Of a stretch of 64,000 nt of DNA, positions 1-14,112 are shown piece by piece (within the stretch, counting starts at the first letter, position 1; each line of letters starts with the position of its first letter). The stretch is taken from NCBI GenBank assembly GCA_032717465.1, contig CM064715.1, positions 34,825,046 through 34,889,045 of the forward strand, read 5' to 3'. Under the pieces are notes generated by a model. That model had not been told where the DNA came from and searched no databases. It saw only the letters and a program-made list of their open reading frames with translations. The translations under genes were made by a program, and so were the position numbers. The DNA is from Coenobita brevimanus (lineage: Eukaryota > Arthropoda > Malacostraca > Decapoda > Coenobitidae).

Positions 1-520
1 AGTAATAATAATTTTCATTTAGTAGAAAATTATGAGGTAACATATATACATTATTTATCAAATCATGAATTACTGTTACCCAATATACAATAACCAATTC
101 ATATAACAATATTATTATATCTCATATATATGTATCCTAGATATAAATCACATTAAAAATATATTAATGAATCCTACTATAATCTCGGCATGGTACTGCC
201 ATTAATGAGTATGTCTCTTGCACATACACATTTGTGCCACTTTTTTAGTACAATATGTTATTCTGCAATCAACTCTACTAAAATGTATTTATTATACATA
301 CAGTGTATTAGAACAATGTGTTATGTATTTACTCCATACAATGTATTACTACAATATGTTATGTTTCTACAATATTATTATATCTGTATAATATTGTCAT
401 GAATATTAGACCTCTATCACATGCTGCCTTAGGTTCGCTAGCAGGGCGTGACCGAGCGATGTCAGGACTCTACAGTATCATAAAACACACATAAGTATTT
501 AAGAGGTTAAATGAAAGTCA

Positions 521-619
521 TATGCTAGGCCCTGGAGGAAATGGTGTTTGCGAATTCCCTCTGAGGATTGCTATATTCAGCACCACGTGACGCTTGGCCG
601 GAAAGTTACCACACACACA

Positions 620-706
<87 letters not shown>

Positions 707-990
707 GCTTCTAGAACATTTTGACCACAGCGTAGCCCACATGATAGAAGGTCTTATATACGGAACGAAAGAGGAGAGGTCAGAAGGAATTAGGAAACTT
801 GAGTGGGCAGATTGAGAAGGGGGGTCTAGCAAGAGAAGCTGGGAGATAAGTTAACTAGCACAAAACGCTCTTGTGGAATACACTCCGCGTTAATCTTGAG
901 ATTTCCCTTTTGAAGAAAATGAAAACTACAATCAAACCCCAGCACTCATCTTTATCTTCTTCTGTCACCAACTACAAGTGAACTGAGGCT
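521..990 (+). repeat. Solo-LTR-like segment with an (AC)n tract, left arm
   Basis: Positions 609-703 are a nearly pure (AC)n tract, followed by AGGCTTCTAGAAC and a TATA-like motif (TCTTATATACGG, near 752). The order and many short blocks match the LTR near 62110-62664: the AC run, then the CTTCTAGAAC block, then TCAGAAGGAA, then GGGAGATA. I infer a degraded solo LTR of a related LTR element. Exact ends and target duplication are not visible. Confidence 0.45.
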
Positions 991-1016
991 ATCTCCTCAC
1001 TAATCTACTCACTATT

Positions 1017-1783
1017 ACGTACAGCTCGGCTACGACCATTCTATAATCAATTACAGGAGTGATATATCTACCACCTACCTCCTTCACACCATCACATTTC
1101 TTTCTGCTTTCATTTCCACATTTCCGCACCTCTTTCGAGAATAATTTCCTATCTTCAGAGTAGTTAGCATTCATTTTTCTTCCTAGATCATCATTTACCA
1201 CCTTTTTCCTCAAGACTAGTCTCTTTACGTGCATCTTAATACTCAGTATATTTATTTCTTATTACAACTGAACCCCTGTCCTGTAACTACTTTAGCCACT
1301 TCTTCTTCTTTTCCTCCACTACTCTTTTAACCTCCTCATCCCACCATGCCATATCTTTTTTCATTGTTGTTACTCTTGCCACACTACACACAGCTTTAGC
1401 ATTCCTGACTAAGCAATCCCTACATGCATTCCACAGTCTGTCCAGATCTCTTTCATTCCAATTTACTAAATCTAACTACTCCTCTATGTTGGTCCTGCAA
1501 TCATCTGCCATTTCTTTGATACTCAGCTTCTCAACTTTCCGTCTTTCTCTCTGACTGCTCCTCTCAGTCCTGATCCACCTCACTCCTCTCAGCTTGATCA
1601 TGCATACCAGTCATATGATCTGACAGACCTCCACATCGTCCTCTCATCCTCTCATGGCCCTCGTAGCAGCAACCATTCTCATCATCGACCTCTCTACGAG
1701 CAAGTAATCAGTCATGCCCCTTTCAACACGATCCCCGTTCCCTCTATATTTATGTGCATCTTTGTGTTTGAAATACGAGTTAG
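1017..1783 (-). pseudogene. LINE fragment: endonuclease C-terminus to linker, left arm
   Basis: The minus-strand translation contains pieces of the region joining the APE-type endonuclease to the reverse transcriptase of a non-LTR element. They include a short stretch reading NWNERDLDSLWN and a track ending near VKEVGGRY. The same sequence occurs at 33075-33800 on the minus strand, where more of the endonuclease is present. Several stops and frameshifts break it. It is bounded outward by the solo-LTR-like piece and inward by a (CT)n/(AT)n tract at 1785-1886. It cannot make a protein. Confidence 0.7.
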
Positions 1784-1784
1784 A

Positions 1785-1805
1785 CTCTCTCTCTCTCTCT
1801 GTCTC

Positions 1806-1886
<81 letters not shown>
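1785..1886. repeat. (CT)n then (AT)n microsatellite
   Basis: CT-rich run at 1785-1808 followed by about 76 bases of pure AT. The right-arm counterpart (14832-14906) keeps the AT run but lacks the CT run. Confidence 0.97.
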
Positions 1887-1888
<2 letters not shown>

Positions 1889-1899
1889 ATAAATGAGGA

Positions 1900-2060
1900 T
1901 CCAGTAGGGAACCTGATGACGTATATAAAACTGAAGACCAGGACAAGGAGACGTTGTACTGGGGCCATGTTCGCGATTTATTACAGCAGTGACATTTCGA
2001 AGTAGTCCAACCCCATCGTCAGGCAAAACTAAAATATAAATAAAATGAATTAAATTTAAA
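1900..2060 (-). other. Penelope-type end sequence with hammerhead-like core, left arm
   Basis: On the minus strand the sequence holds CTGACGA (2016-2022), a short GGGG...CTTC helix, and GAAA (complement of 1995-1998), followed by TGTCACTGCTGTAATAAA. CTGANGA plus GAAA is the conserved hammerhead ribozyme core, and Penelope-like elements are known to carry hammerhead motifs in their ends. Helix I pairing outside the core is weak, so self-cleavage is uncertain. The orientation matches the Penelope RT pieces at 2880-3976. Confidence 0.4.
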
Positions 2061-2085
2061 ATTGTAACAAATTACACCTTATTCA

Positions 2086-2305
2086 ATCCATCCATCCATC
2101 ATCCAATCCTACTTTGCCCCACGAGGAACGCAGAAGCCCAGGGCTAGGCAGTTGGTTCCGACTTTTAATATGAGAGTGACTAGCCTCACTCATCCCTGAA
2201 TGACACCGCACGAGCAATGAACCCCAACCGCCACTTGAATATAAATCTTCACCTGCTCAATCCGACTGGAGCGCAATTATTACCCACTAAACCACCAGGC
2301 GGAAA
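2086..2305 (-). repeat. tRNA-derived SINE, left arm
   Basis: Minus-strand copy of the SINE described at 14418-14637. The (CATC)n-like tail appears on the plus strand near 2086-2105. The tRNA-like head lies near 2240-2305, with the box A-like TGGTTTAGTGG on the minus strand. Confidence 0.6.
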
Positions 2306-2610
2306 AACTTGGTTATATGGTTACCACCCAGCTCAGTAAATGGTTTCCTGGTGTACAGGAAACCATTTGGTTTGTCACTCAGTGAAGAGTCACCCACAGG
2401 CAGAAGGAAGATGAAAGAATAAAGGAAAGAAAGACAGAAGAGGGAGTGTAATGTCACCTTGGGCAGAAGGACAAGAAGAGAATGAAGAAAAGAAAAACAG
2501 AAGAGGATGGAAGGAAAGAAGGATGGAGGAGAGGAAAGGGCGGACATCCGACAGCAGCACTACATCGAGTAAGTGGATGGTGAGCGCCCCCACCTACCAC
2601 CTCGTTGAAA
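2306..2610 (-). repeat. LINE 5'-UTR-like segment with a perfect hairpin, left arm
   Basis: This resembles the leader of the LINE at 47616-47765: the same order of a GGGGG-CATCCACTTACT-like block, a TGACAAACC-like block and GGTGGTAACC. It contains an exact 13-bp stem with a 5-base loop (2338-2350 and 2356-2368). The T/C-rich part gives open but meaningless reading frames. Confidence 0.5.
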
Positions 2611-2879
2611 ATATAATAAAACCAATAAAACGTATACAAAGTAAATTAAAAAATGATGTAGCAAAAAAAAAAAAAAGTCATTCACTAAAGATTTAACTTA
2701 CACAGGTCTACACTGAGACAGCTACACAAAGCAACTTATCAGTATTCAAAAGTCAATGAAAAAGTAAACTTGGTTGAGTTGTATGAAACTGCTGAATCGA
2801 ATCAGTCAGTGGGTAAATAATGTAATGGAAGAGTCATAAGTATTCAATGATGGCTTTAAGTCATGTATAAACAATTATT

Positions 2880-5535
<2,656 letters not shown>

Positions 5536-5620
<85 letters not shown>
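5536..5620. repeat. (AT)n at the 3' end of a LINE, left arm
   Basis: About 84 bases of AT directly abutting the minus-strand LINE 3' terminus. In other copies of this LINE the same terminus is followed by GATA-type repeats (50730, 54928). Confidence 0.96.
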
Positions 5621-5625
<5 letters not shown>

Positions 5626-7331
5626 TGCCAGACGCCTCAATCCCGTTTGGGGTGGCCACAAACAAAACGCCTCCACGTCGCCCTGTCCCCCGCCATTTCA
5701 CTGCTCTGTTCCCAACTCACACCCCCCTCTCTCATATACCTCTTCACTCCATCCCTCTATCTCATCCTCGGCCTCCCCCTCTCTCTTCCCCCCTCCACCT
5801 CACTCACATACACTCTCTTCGTCAGTCTTTCACCCTCCATCCTCTCCACATGGCCAAACCACCTCAATGTGTTCCTCATAACGCTTCCTATCGCATCCAC
5901 ATCCACACCACAACGCTCCTTTTTATCCTCATGCATCAGCCTGTCTCTCCATGTGACTCCACAAGCTCCTCTTCAATAACTCATTTCCACTGCTCTCACT
6001 CTTGTCTTGTGTCTTTCCAACAACGTCCAAGCTTCACTTCCATACGTTAGAGTCGGTATCACAATACTATCAAGTAGTAACTTTTTCACTTCCATGTTCA
6101 CTTCCCTGTTTCTTATCACTACTTTCAAAGAACCAGCAACATTTCTTCCCTGCTGTGCCCTTTCAAGCACTTCACCTTCCAAACCTCCATGCTTACTCAT
6201 CACACTACCCAAGTACTTAAACGTACTCACATTTTCCAATTCCTCACCATCCAACCTCGCTGTACATTCACTGATTTCACCTCTCTCAAAGACCATCACT
6301 TTACTCCTCCCCACATTCACCTTTAGATTCTGTTTCTTACTCTCCCAAACTCATTCACCAAGCCTTTCAGTCCCCTTCGTCTTCACTCAACAACACAGTG
6401 TCATCTGCAAACAACAGTACAGGGAGTTTCCAAACACTGTCATCTCTCACCAGGGCCACTCCAACATCCACTACCCTACCTTGTACCTCTTTTATTACCC
6501 CATCCATGTACAGATTGAACAACCATGGAGACATGACACATCCCTGTTTCAACCGAACCTTGAAAGAGAAAAATTCACTTAGTTCACCATCCACACGCAC
6601 TGCAGCCTTAGCACCATCATACATACTCTTCACAGCATTCAACAACTTTCCATCTACTCCATATATTCTTAATACTTTCCACAATACTTGTCTATCCACC
6701 ATGTCATATACTTGCTCCAAATCCATGAAAGCCGCATGCAACTTCTTTCCCTTGTCTAGAAAATTTTCCACTAAAGATCTAAGAATGAATATCTGATCTA
6801 CACAAACTCTTCCCTTCCTAAAGCCTCCCTGTTCTTCTCCAACTAATTCCTCTGTTCTTTCTCTAACTCTGTCAATAAGTATCTTACAATACATTCTTTT
6901 CCTATTATACTAAGAAGACAAATGCCCCTGTGATTACCACACACTTCTTTTTCCCCTTTTCCTTTGTACAAGGGAATAATTATACCTGACTTCCAATCCT
7001 CCGGAACTCTATCTTCCTCCCAGGACAATCTACACATCTTCCACATCCATTCTACTACAATCTCTGCCCCATGCTTCAGCATATCACCACACACTCGATC
7101 AATTCCTGGGGCTTTCCCCAATTTAACTTTCTTCATTGCTTCCACAACTTCTATCCTACTGATTTCTTCCCGACTTCTCACCTCCCTCCATCTCCAAGCC
7201 ATTCCACAGCCACTTATACTCGCATTACTTCCATCCTGTATGTTCAACAATTCCTTAAAGTGTTCTCTCCATCTGCTCACTTTTTCTCCCTTCTCCACTA
7301 GTAATCCACCATTTTTATCTTTCACTCCCCT
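5621..7331 (-). pseudogene. Non-LTR retrotransposon RT (LINE family A), left arm
   Basis: The minus strand carries the RT domain of a non-LTR retrotransposon. 6843-7325 holds the N-terminal RT part (KAPGIDRVCGDMLKHG; GIIIPLYKGKGEKEVCGNHR). 6367-6894 holds the palm (AAFMDLEQVYDMVDR; LKQGCVMSPWLFNLYMDG; FADDTVLLSEDEGD). 5973-6320 holds the thumb/C-terminal part (TFKYLGSVMSKHGG; LTYGSEAWTL). The 3' end at 5621 meets an (AT)n tract. The 5' end stops abruptly at 7331, the palindrome breakpoint, so the endonuclease is missing. Frameshifts between the pieces make it inactive. The clade is not certain; the family has an APE-type endonuclease in its longer copies. Confidence 0.9.
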
Positions 7332-7348
7332 GTTGTCTTGCAGACAAC
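7332..7348. other. Perfect 7-bp hairpin at the palindrome breakpoint
   Basis: GTTGTCT-TGC-AGACAAC is an exact inverted repeat with a 3-base loop. It starts at the first base after left-arm homology ends. Confidence 0.7.
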
Positions 7349-9217
7349 ATTGTTAAATTCAGCAGTGTACCTGATAGAGCAGCATTTGTTATCATTAGAC
7401 TGTGCAAAAAAGTATACCCTGAAAATAATACAAGTATATGCACCAACTTCTCAAAGCTCAGATAAAGAAATAGAAATATTCTATGATGACATCTCCCAGA
7501 TTATGGAAGAAGAAAAGACAACATATCCTATACTCATGGGAGCCTTGAATGCAAAAGTTGGGAAGTCGAAAAATGGAGAAGCATGTATGGGAAAATTTGG
7601 AGTGGGAGAAAAGAATGAAAGAGGAGAAATGCTCGTAAATTTTGTTGAAATGTATGACATGAGAATAATGAACACATTTTTCCACAAAAGAACAGGGAGA
7701 AAGTGGACCTGGAGAAGCCCAAATGGAGAAACAAAGAATGAAATCGACTTCATTATGGCAGATAAGAATAACACGATCACAAATGCCACAGTTATCAACA
7801 AAGTAAATATAGGTAGTGATCATAGAATGGTGGGATACACAGCCAGAGTCAATTTCAGAAGCGAAAGAAAGAAGTTGATTGAAGATAAAAAGATATGCCC
7901 AATAAAAGTAAACGAAAACAAAGCAGCCTTTCAGTTGGAAATAAGTAACAGATTTCAGGCTCTAAGTAATGCTGAGTGTGACATTGATGAGCTGAATGAC
8001 AGACTAAAAAGTGCTAAGAGAATCAGCGGAGGTAGTAGGAAAACCTAATACAACGAAATGCAAGAAATATTCAGAAAAGACTCTCGAGCTTATGAAAAAA
8101 CGAAATGAAATGAAAGTAAAAACAAAGAAAGACGAAATAGAACGAGCGGAATTAAATAAGCTTATCAACAAAAGACAAAGAGAAGAAAAAAGAAAGAGGA
8201 ACATGAATTAGATAAAGGAATCCATCGAAAATCGAAAAAGTCTGAAATAGGTCAGAAGGAAAATAGCACTAGGAAAGCAACAAATGACATAATTGAAAGG
8301 AAAAAAACGGTGAAATATTAAATGCCGAGATAAGATGGTGAAGAGAGTTGAAGAATTTTACAAAGAACTGTATGCATCAAAGACAGTAGTACCAATAGCT
8401 AACTTTTCAGTTGACAAAAGTGAAATACCTGAGGTAACACCAGACGAAGTAAATATTTCTCTAAATAATATAAAAAGAGGGAAGGCTCCGGGAGAAGATG
8501 GAAGAGTAGCAGATTTACTGTTGGATGCTGGACTAGAAGTATAAAATAGGCTTGCTCACTTATTTACCCACTGTATCAAACAGAAGTAAATTCCCAAAAC
8601 ATCGTGTAATGCAATAGTTATTTTACTCTACAAAAGAGGTGACAAAAGATCTTAGTAACTATCGACCCATTAGCTTATTGTCAGTCATTTACAAACTCCT
8701 CACTAAAGTCCTTACGAACAGAATAACAACAATTTTGGAGGAGAACCAACCTCGTGAACAGGCAGGATTCCGAACCGGGTATTCAGCCACTGATCATCTA
8801 CATATAATGAATCAGCTGACTGAGAAAACTACAGAATACAATAAACCACTGTGCTTAGGTTTTCTTGATTACAAAAAGGCTTTTGATTCAGTGTAGGACA
8901 TAGCGATTATAAATTCACTGCGAAAACAACGAGTGAATGAGAACATTGTAAAACTGCTCGAAAACATATATAAAGAGGGAACTGTTACAGTTAAATTTCA
9001 TAAGGAATAGGAAAAAATTAAGATTGAGATGGGCGTGCGAAAAGGAGATACAATTTCACCAAAATTATTTACAGCATGCCTAGAAAGTATTTTCAGAAAG
9101 CTAGGCTGGGAAAATAAAGGAATGAACATAGATGGAGAAAAGCTAAACCATTTAAGATTTACAGATGACACTGGAATACTCTCAAAAACGGCGGAGGCAT
9201 TCCAAGAAATGTTTAAT

Positions 9218-9220
<3 letters not shown>
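7332..9220 (+). pseudogene. RTE-clade LINE remnant in the palindrome spacer
   Basis: 7338-8048 encodes much of an APE-type endonuclease: IIQVYAPTSQSSDKEIEIFY, then KRTGRKWTWRSPNGETKNEID, then GSDHRMVGYTARV. The motif normally reading GDFNA is MGALNA here, so the expected aspartate is lost. 8335-8544 and 8639-8896 encode the N-terminal RT (KRGKAPGEDG; YRPISLLSVIYKLLTKVL; QAGFRTGYSATDHLH; DYKKAFDSV). 9029-9215 holds GVRKGDTISPKLFTACLESI and the catalytic box as FTDDTGILS. At least four stops separate the pieces. It ends mid-RT at an (AT)n tract (9221-9285). The motifs fit the RTE clade. It lies only in the spacer. Confidence 0.9.

Positions 9221-9285
<65 letters not shown>
9221..9285. repeat. 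(AT)n at the RTE/LINE-A junction
   Basis: About 65 bases of AT joining a truncated RTE ORF to the truncated 5' end of LINE A. Other LINE-A copies read TTATATGTAGAAAG at this point (53068), so the tract coincides with a natural TATAT in the LINE. Confidence 0.95.
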
Positions 9286-9287
<2 letters not shown>

Positions 9288-11153
9288 GTAGAAAGAGAGA
9301 GGTGAAAAGATTAGTAAGAGAGAGTAAGAAGAGAGTGGATGAGGAATTTCGAAGGAATTTGAGTGTAAAGTGGAGGGACTGTAAGAAAATGTTCTGGAAA
9401 GAGGTGAAGAGAGTAAGACAGGGTGGAAGTGAGGTTAGCAGGGGAGTGAAAGATAAAAATGGTGGATTACTAGTGGAGAAGGGAGAAAAAGTGAGCAGAT
9501 GGAGAGAACACTTTAAGGAATTGTTGAACATAAAGGATGGAAGTAATGCAAGTATAAGTGGCTGAGGAATGGCTGGGAGAAGGAGGGAGGTGAGAAGACA
9601 GGAAGAAATCAGTAGGATAGAAGTTGTGGAAGCAATGAAGAAAGTTAAATTGGGGAAAGCCCCAGGAATTGATGGAGTGTGTGGTGATATGCTGAAGCAT
9701 GGGGGAGAGATTGTAGTAGAATGGATGTGGAAGATGTGTAGATTGTCCTGGAAGGAAGGTAGAGTTTCGGAGGATTGGAAGTCAGGTATAATTATTCCAT
9801 TGTACAAAGGAAAAGGGGAAAAGGAAGTGTGTTGTAATCACAGGGGCATTTGTCCTCTTAGTATAATAGAAAAAGTGAATGGTAGGATACTTATTGACAG
9901 GGTTAGAGAAAGAACAGAGGAATTAGTTGGAGAAGAACAGGGAGGCTTTAGGAAGGGAAGAGGTTGTGTAGATCAGATATTCATTCATAGATCTTTAGTG
10001 GAAAAGTTTCTAGAGAAGGAAAAGAAGTTGTATGCGGCTTTCATGGATTTAGAGAAAGCATATGACAGGGTGGATAGACAAGGATTGTGGAAAGTATTAA
10101 GAATATATGGAGTAGATGTGAAGTTGTTGAATGCTGTGAAGAGTATGTATGATGGTGCTAAGGCTGCAGTGCGTGTGGATGGTGAACTAAGTGAATTTTT
10201 CTCTTTGAAGGTTGGGTTGAAACAGGGATGTGTCATGTCTCCATGGTTGTTCAATCTGTACATGGATGGGGTAATAAAAGAATAAAAGAAGTACAAGGTA
10301 GGGTAGTGGATGTTGGAGTGGCCCTGGTGAGCGATGACAATGTTTGGAAACTCTCTGTACTGTTGTTTGCAGATGATACTGTGTTGTTGAGTGAAGACGA
10401 AGGGGAGCTGAAAGGCTTGGTGGATGAGTTCGGGAGAGTGTGTAAGAAACGGAATCTAAAGGTGAATGTGGGGAAGAGTAAAGTGATGGTCTTTGAGAGA
10501 GGTGAAGTCAGTGAATGTACAGCGAGGTTGGATGGTGAGGAATTGGAAAATGTGAGTACGTTTAAGTACTTGGGTAGTGTGATGAGTAAGGATGGAGGTT
10601 TGGAAGGTGAAGTGCTTGAAAAGTTACAGCAGGGAAGAAATGTTGCTGGTTCTTTGAAGTAGTGATAAGAAACAGGGAAGTGAGCATGGAAGTGAAAAAG
10701 TTACTATATGAAAGTATTGTGATACCAACTCTAACGTATGGAAGTGAAGCTTAGACGTTGTCGGAAAGACACAAGACAAGAGTGAGAGCGGTGGAAATGA
10801 GTTATTGAAGAGGAGCTTGTGGAGTCACATGAAGAGACAGGCTGACGAATGAGGATAAAAAGGAGCGTTGTGGTGTGGATATGGATGTGACAGGAAGCGT
10901 TATGAGGAACACACTGAGGTGGTTTGGCCATGTGGAGAGGATGGAGGGTGAAAGACTGACGAAGAGAGTGTATGTGAGTGAGGTGGAGGGGGGAAGAGAG
11001 AGGGGGAGGCCGAGGATGAGATGGAGGGATGGGGTGGAGAGGTATATGAGAGAGGGGTGTGTGAGTTGGGAACAGGGCAGTAAAATGGCGGGGTACAGGG
11101 CGACGTGGAGGCGTTTTGTTTGTGGCCACCCGAAACGGGATTGAGGCGTCTGG
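9285..11153 (+). pseudogene. Non-LTR retrotransposon RT (LINE family A), right arm
   Basis: This copy extends 153 bases further 5' than the left-arm copy. It reads through a linker (9302-9565, ending before TGA), the RT (9569-10285: KAPGIDGVCGDMLKHG; FMDLEKAYDRVDR; LKQGCVMSPWLFNLYMDG) and, after a frameshift near 10285, the FADDTVLLSEDEGEL catalytic block and thumb (10228-10662). Stops at 9563-9565 and 10660-10662 and further lesions near the end inactivate it. The 3' terminus GTTTGTGGCCACCC...GGCGTCTGGC (about 11127-11153) is shared with the copies ending near 50735 and 54935. Confidence 0.9.

Positions 11154-11196
<43 letters not shown>
11154..11196. repeat. (TA)n at the 3' end of a LINE, right arm
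   Basis: About 43 bases of TA directly after the LINE 3' terminus GGCGTCTGGC. It is half the length of the left-arm tract. Confidence 0.96.
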
Positions 11197-11201
<5 letters not shown>

Positions 11202-12655
11202 CACGATCGCCCATATAAGTGATGACTCGCTTTCTTTAAGTTTCGGACAAACTCCCCGGGTCTGGCAACGTTCACTTGAAAGAGAGTTAGGAGACGGAAA
11301 CAATCTTTGCCTTCCCTGCAGACATTATTTATGGTGTAAAAAACTACTAATCTTACGAAAATAGTTACGTTTATCGTTTATTTCTTTTCAGGCCAAAATA
11401 ACAATAATTAAGTTAAAAGCAACATCTGGCACGTTTCCATCTGTCGTCACAAGTAATGCCAACAGTGTTACCAGTGTAGTAATTTTCACGTTAAACTTAA
11501 AGGTTTTCAAAGTAATCTAGTTAGTGAAAATTTAAATATTTTGTGTGTGTCTGGCGTTCTTTTAAAGTCCTGTCTAGCATTGTATTCTTGAATTTCCCCC
11601 AGTCTGGCGGATTTTAACTACTTTTGAGACCAATTTAGCGGATTTCTTTGGTTTTCCTTTGGCAACATTGCCCGGATGGCTTTACGTTAGTCAGTGTCAT
11701 GTCAGGGAGATAAGTGGATGTCTCGATATTTGTCACGATTTCCCCCCCCCCCTTTTTGTATTAATCCTTTTTGTCTGAAGTTCTCTTCATTGCCGCACCG
11801 TTGATTTTACTATTATCCTCCCCCTCATGAAACTTCTCTACGTATTTTATTACATTTTGGATTTTCGTGTGAATAAATTGACCAAGTTTCCCCCAGTAAC
11901 TGCATTGGTTTCACTGAACACCGGCAGATTAATTTGCTGCTTGATGGCAACGCAGGTGGTTAGGTGTTCTTGAGCACATGCAATAATTTGTCTGTCTTGG
12001 TCTTGTGCCAGGAGGGGCTCCATTTGGTTAATTTGCTCTGTTCTACCCGTCTGTATCGGTTATCTATCCGTTACCTGTCTTCCTCGATGCTAATTTGCTG
12101 GGATATCTGTCTTCCTGGAATATTTGCTAAATAAAGAGCAATAATCTGCTTGCACTGACAGGCTGTAGTATATATCGTGTTCACGATCCATCTTGCTGCA
12201 GCACTCACGGGTTTTTGCCGCATAAACATCATCCCTCATAGAGAGTTAAATGTGGATAATAATATATTTTTCAATTATTTTTCTGAGTTGATGACGTTCG
12301 TAAATTGGACATTATCATTATCTGTGTTATTTTATTTATGGGACATTTTTCCTTCAGTATTATTGATTCAAGATGTAAAATTAGTATTACGAGAGATTCT
12401 CTGTATTATAAGCCTGAAACCGTTGAGTGAGCGCTGTCGTTTCATATTCTTTCGTACCACCAAGCCTCAACTTTAGTATATTATGGTTTCCTCTTCCGTA
12501 ATGCGAGATATACACGGTAAAAATGCTTATATTTTGCTTTTTGGTGTGGTTTACCTAAATACTGCTCTTTCTGGTATGCAATATAGGAAATATAACGAGG
12601 CCGCTGCAGTTGCCAGATACCACTTTCTGAGCGAAAGGTATTGGGAATCGGGTCA
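11197..12655. other. Unrecognised non-coding segment, right arm
   Basis: Inverted counterpart of 4083-5535. One frame (12177-12476, plus) is open for 99 codons here but shorter in the left arm, which argues against selection on it. AATAAA occurs near 12131. It could be the untranslated part of an unknown element. I see nothing more specific. Confidence 0.55.

Positions 12656-12742
<87 letters not shown>
12656..12742. repeat. (CA)n-(TA)n compound microsatellite
   Basis: Mirror of 3977-4082 but shorter, immediately before the Penelope fragment at 12743. Confidence 0.97.
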
Positions 12743-12748
<6 letters not shown>

Positions 12749-13830
12749 ACCAATATTCCCCTCTATGAGACACTACAAATATGTCCAGATACTGTAACTG
12801 TTTTTTAAGCTTTGATGAGTTCTTAAATTTCACCAAGAAACAGTTTAAATCTCTTCTTGAATTTGCAGTAAAAGATTGCATTTCTTTGTTTAGCAATAAC
12901 TGTTATAAACTACTTGATGGGGTTGCCGTGGGTTCTTCTTTGGGTCCTACCTTACCTAATGTATTTTTTTGTTACCATGAGGTGTCATGGCTTAAAGACT
13001 GCCCTGCTCACTTTAAACCATTGCTGTACCGTTGATATGTGGATGACTGTTTTTTGCTATTTAGGCAGTCTGATCATGTAAATGATTTTTTGAATTACAT
13101 TAATCTTAAGCACCCTAATATTCAACTCACTGCAGAAACAGAGGAAAATAGAAGGCTTCCTTTCCTTGATGTACTAGTCCATAGACATGACTCTACTTCC
13201 AGTACCTCAGTTTGTAGGAAGCGTACCTTTACAGGACTTATTCAGGTGTTATTCAGGTGTTATAATCTTTCCTTGGATTGGAATTTGTTCCATCAGAGAT
13301 TACCAGGTTTAGAACATAATTCTTGAATAATGGATATCCTTTGAAACTTTTTGAAAGTACCGTGCATAAGTTCCTGGATAAATTATTCATTTGCGCAAAT
13401 CCTATTTCTTCAGTTCCCAAATAAGTATTATACATTAGTCTCTTTTATTATGGGCATAGCAGTTTTCTCATCAGAAAAGAATTAGATAAACTGCTTAGTG
13501 TAGTTTATCCACAGGTTTCATTTAGGTACACCTTTACAAATTCATATACTATTGGATCCTTTTTTAGGTATAAGGATAGAATCCCAAAAGCTTTATGCTC
13601 TAACACTGTGCACAAGTTTAACTGTTCCAACCATAATACAGGATATATTGGGAGTTCTATTCGAAACCTGAAAATTAGGATGTTCGAACACAAAGGCCTG
13701 TCATATAGAACCACTTTACCATCAAACCCTCCCTTCTCGGAAATTAGGAAACATTCATTTGTTTCGGGTCATAGCTTTGATCTGGTTGATTTTGAGAGTT
13801 TAATGACAAATATTGAATAAACTAGTCATA
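12743..13830 (+). pseudogene. Penelope-like element fragment (RT and GIY-YIG), right arm
   Basis: Mirror copy of 2880-3976. 12781-13035 encodes the RT palm with DGVAVGSSLGPTLPN and the conserved DCPAHFKPLLYR. 13039-13326 continues from the catalytic DD through FLDVLVHR to a GTFTGL-like block. 13608-13820 encodes the GIY-YIG stretch HNTGYIGSSIRNLKIRMFEHK. A stop sits in the catalytic YVDD neighbourhood (13034-13036, TGA). The protein pieces differ from the left arm at several residues (6 of about 66 in the GIY-YIG piece), which shows independent decay after duplication. Confidence 0.88.
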
Positions 13831-14112
13831 GAATAGCAGAATAATTGTTTATACATGACTTAAAGCCATCATTGAATACTTATGACTCTTCCATTACATT
13901 ATTTACCCACTGACTCACTGATTCGATTAAGCAGTTTCATACAACTCAAGCAAGTTTACTTTTTTATTAACTTTTGAATACTGATAAGTTGCTTTGTGTA
14001 GCTGTCTCAGTGTAGACCTGTGTAAGTTAAATCTTTAGTGAATGATTTTTTTTTTTTTTTGCTACATTTTTAAATTTACTTTGTATACGTTTTATTGGTT
14101 TTATTATATTTT

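Noticed and set aside
594..832. Open frames rich in His-Thr or Cys-Val on both strands
   Set aside because: They are translations of the (AC)n/(GT)n tract. The same holds for frames at 55434-55817 and 61626-61975.
1714..1968. Long Tyr-Ile frames at AT tracts (also 5342-6050, 12481-12896, 34317-34904, 50750-51146)
   Set aside because: (AT)n has no stops in any frame and encodes alternating Ile-Tyr. Flanking residues do not continue across mirrored copies.
7332..7350. TTGTCTTGCAG as a splice acceptor for the RTE-like frame
   Set aside because: The sequence downstream is a dead transposon ORF with several stops, and no donor or upstream exon is visible. The perfect hairpin is the more striking feature.
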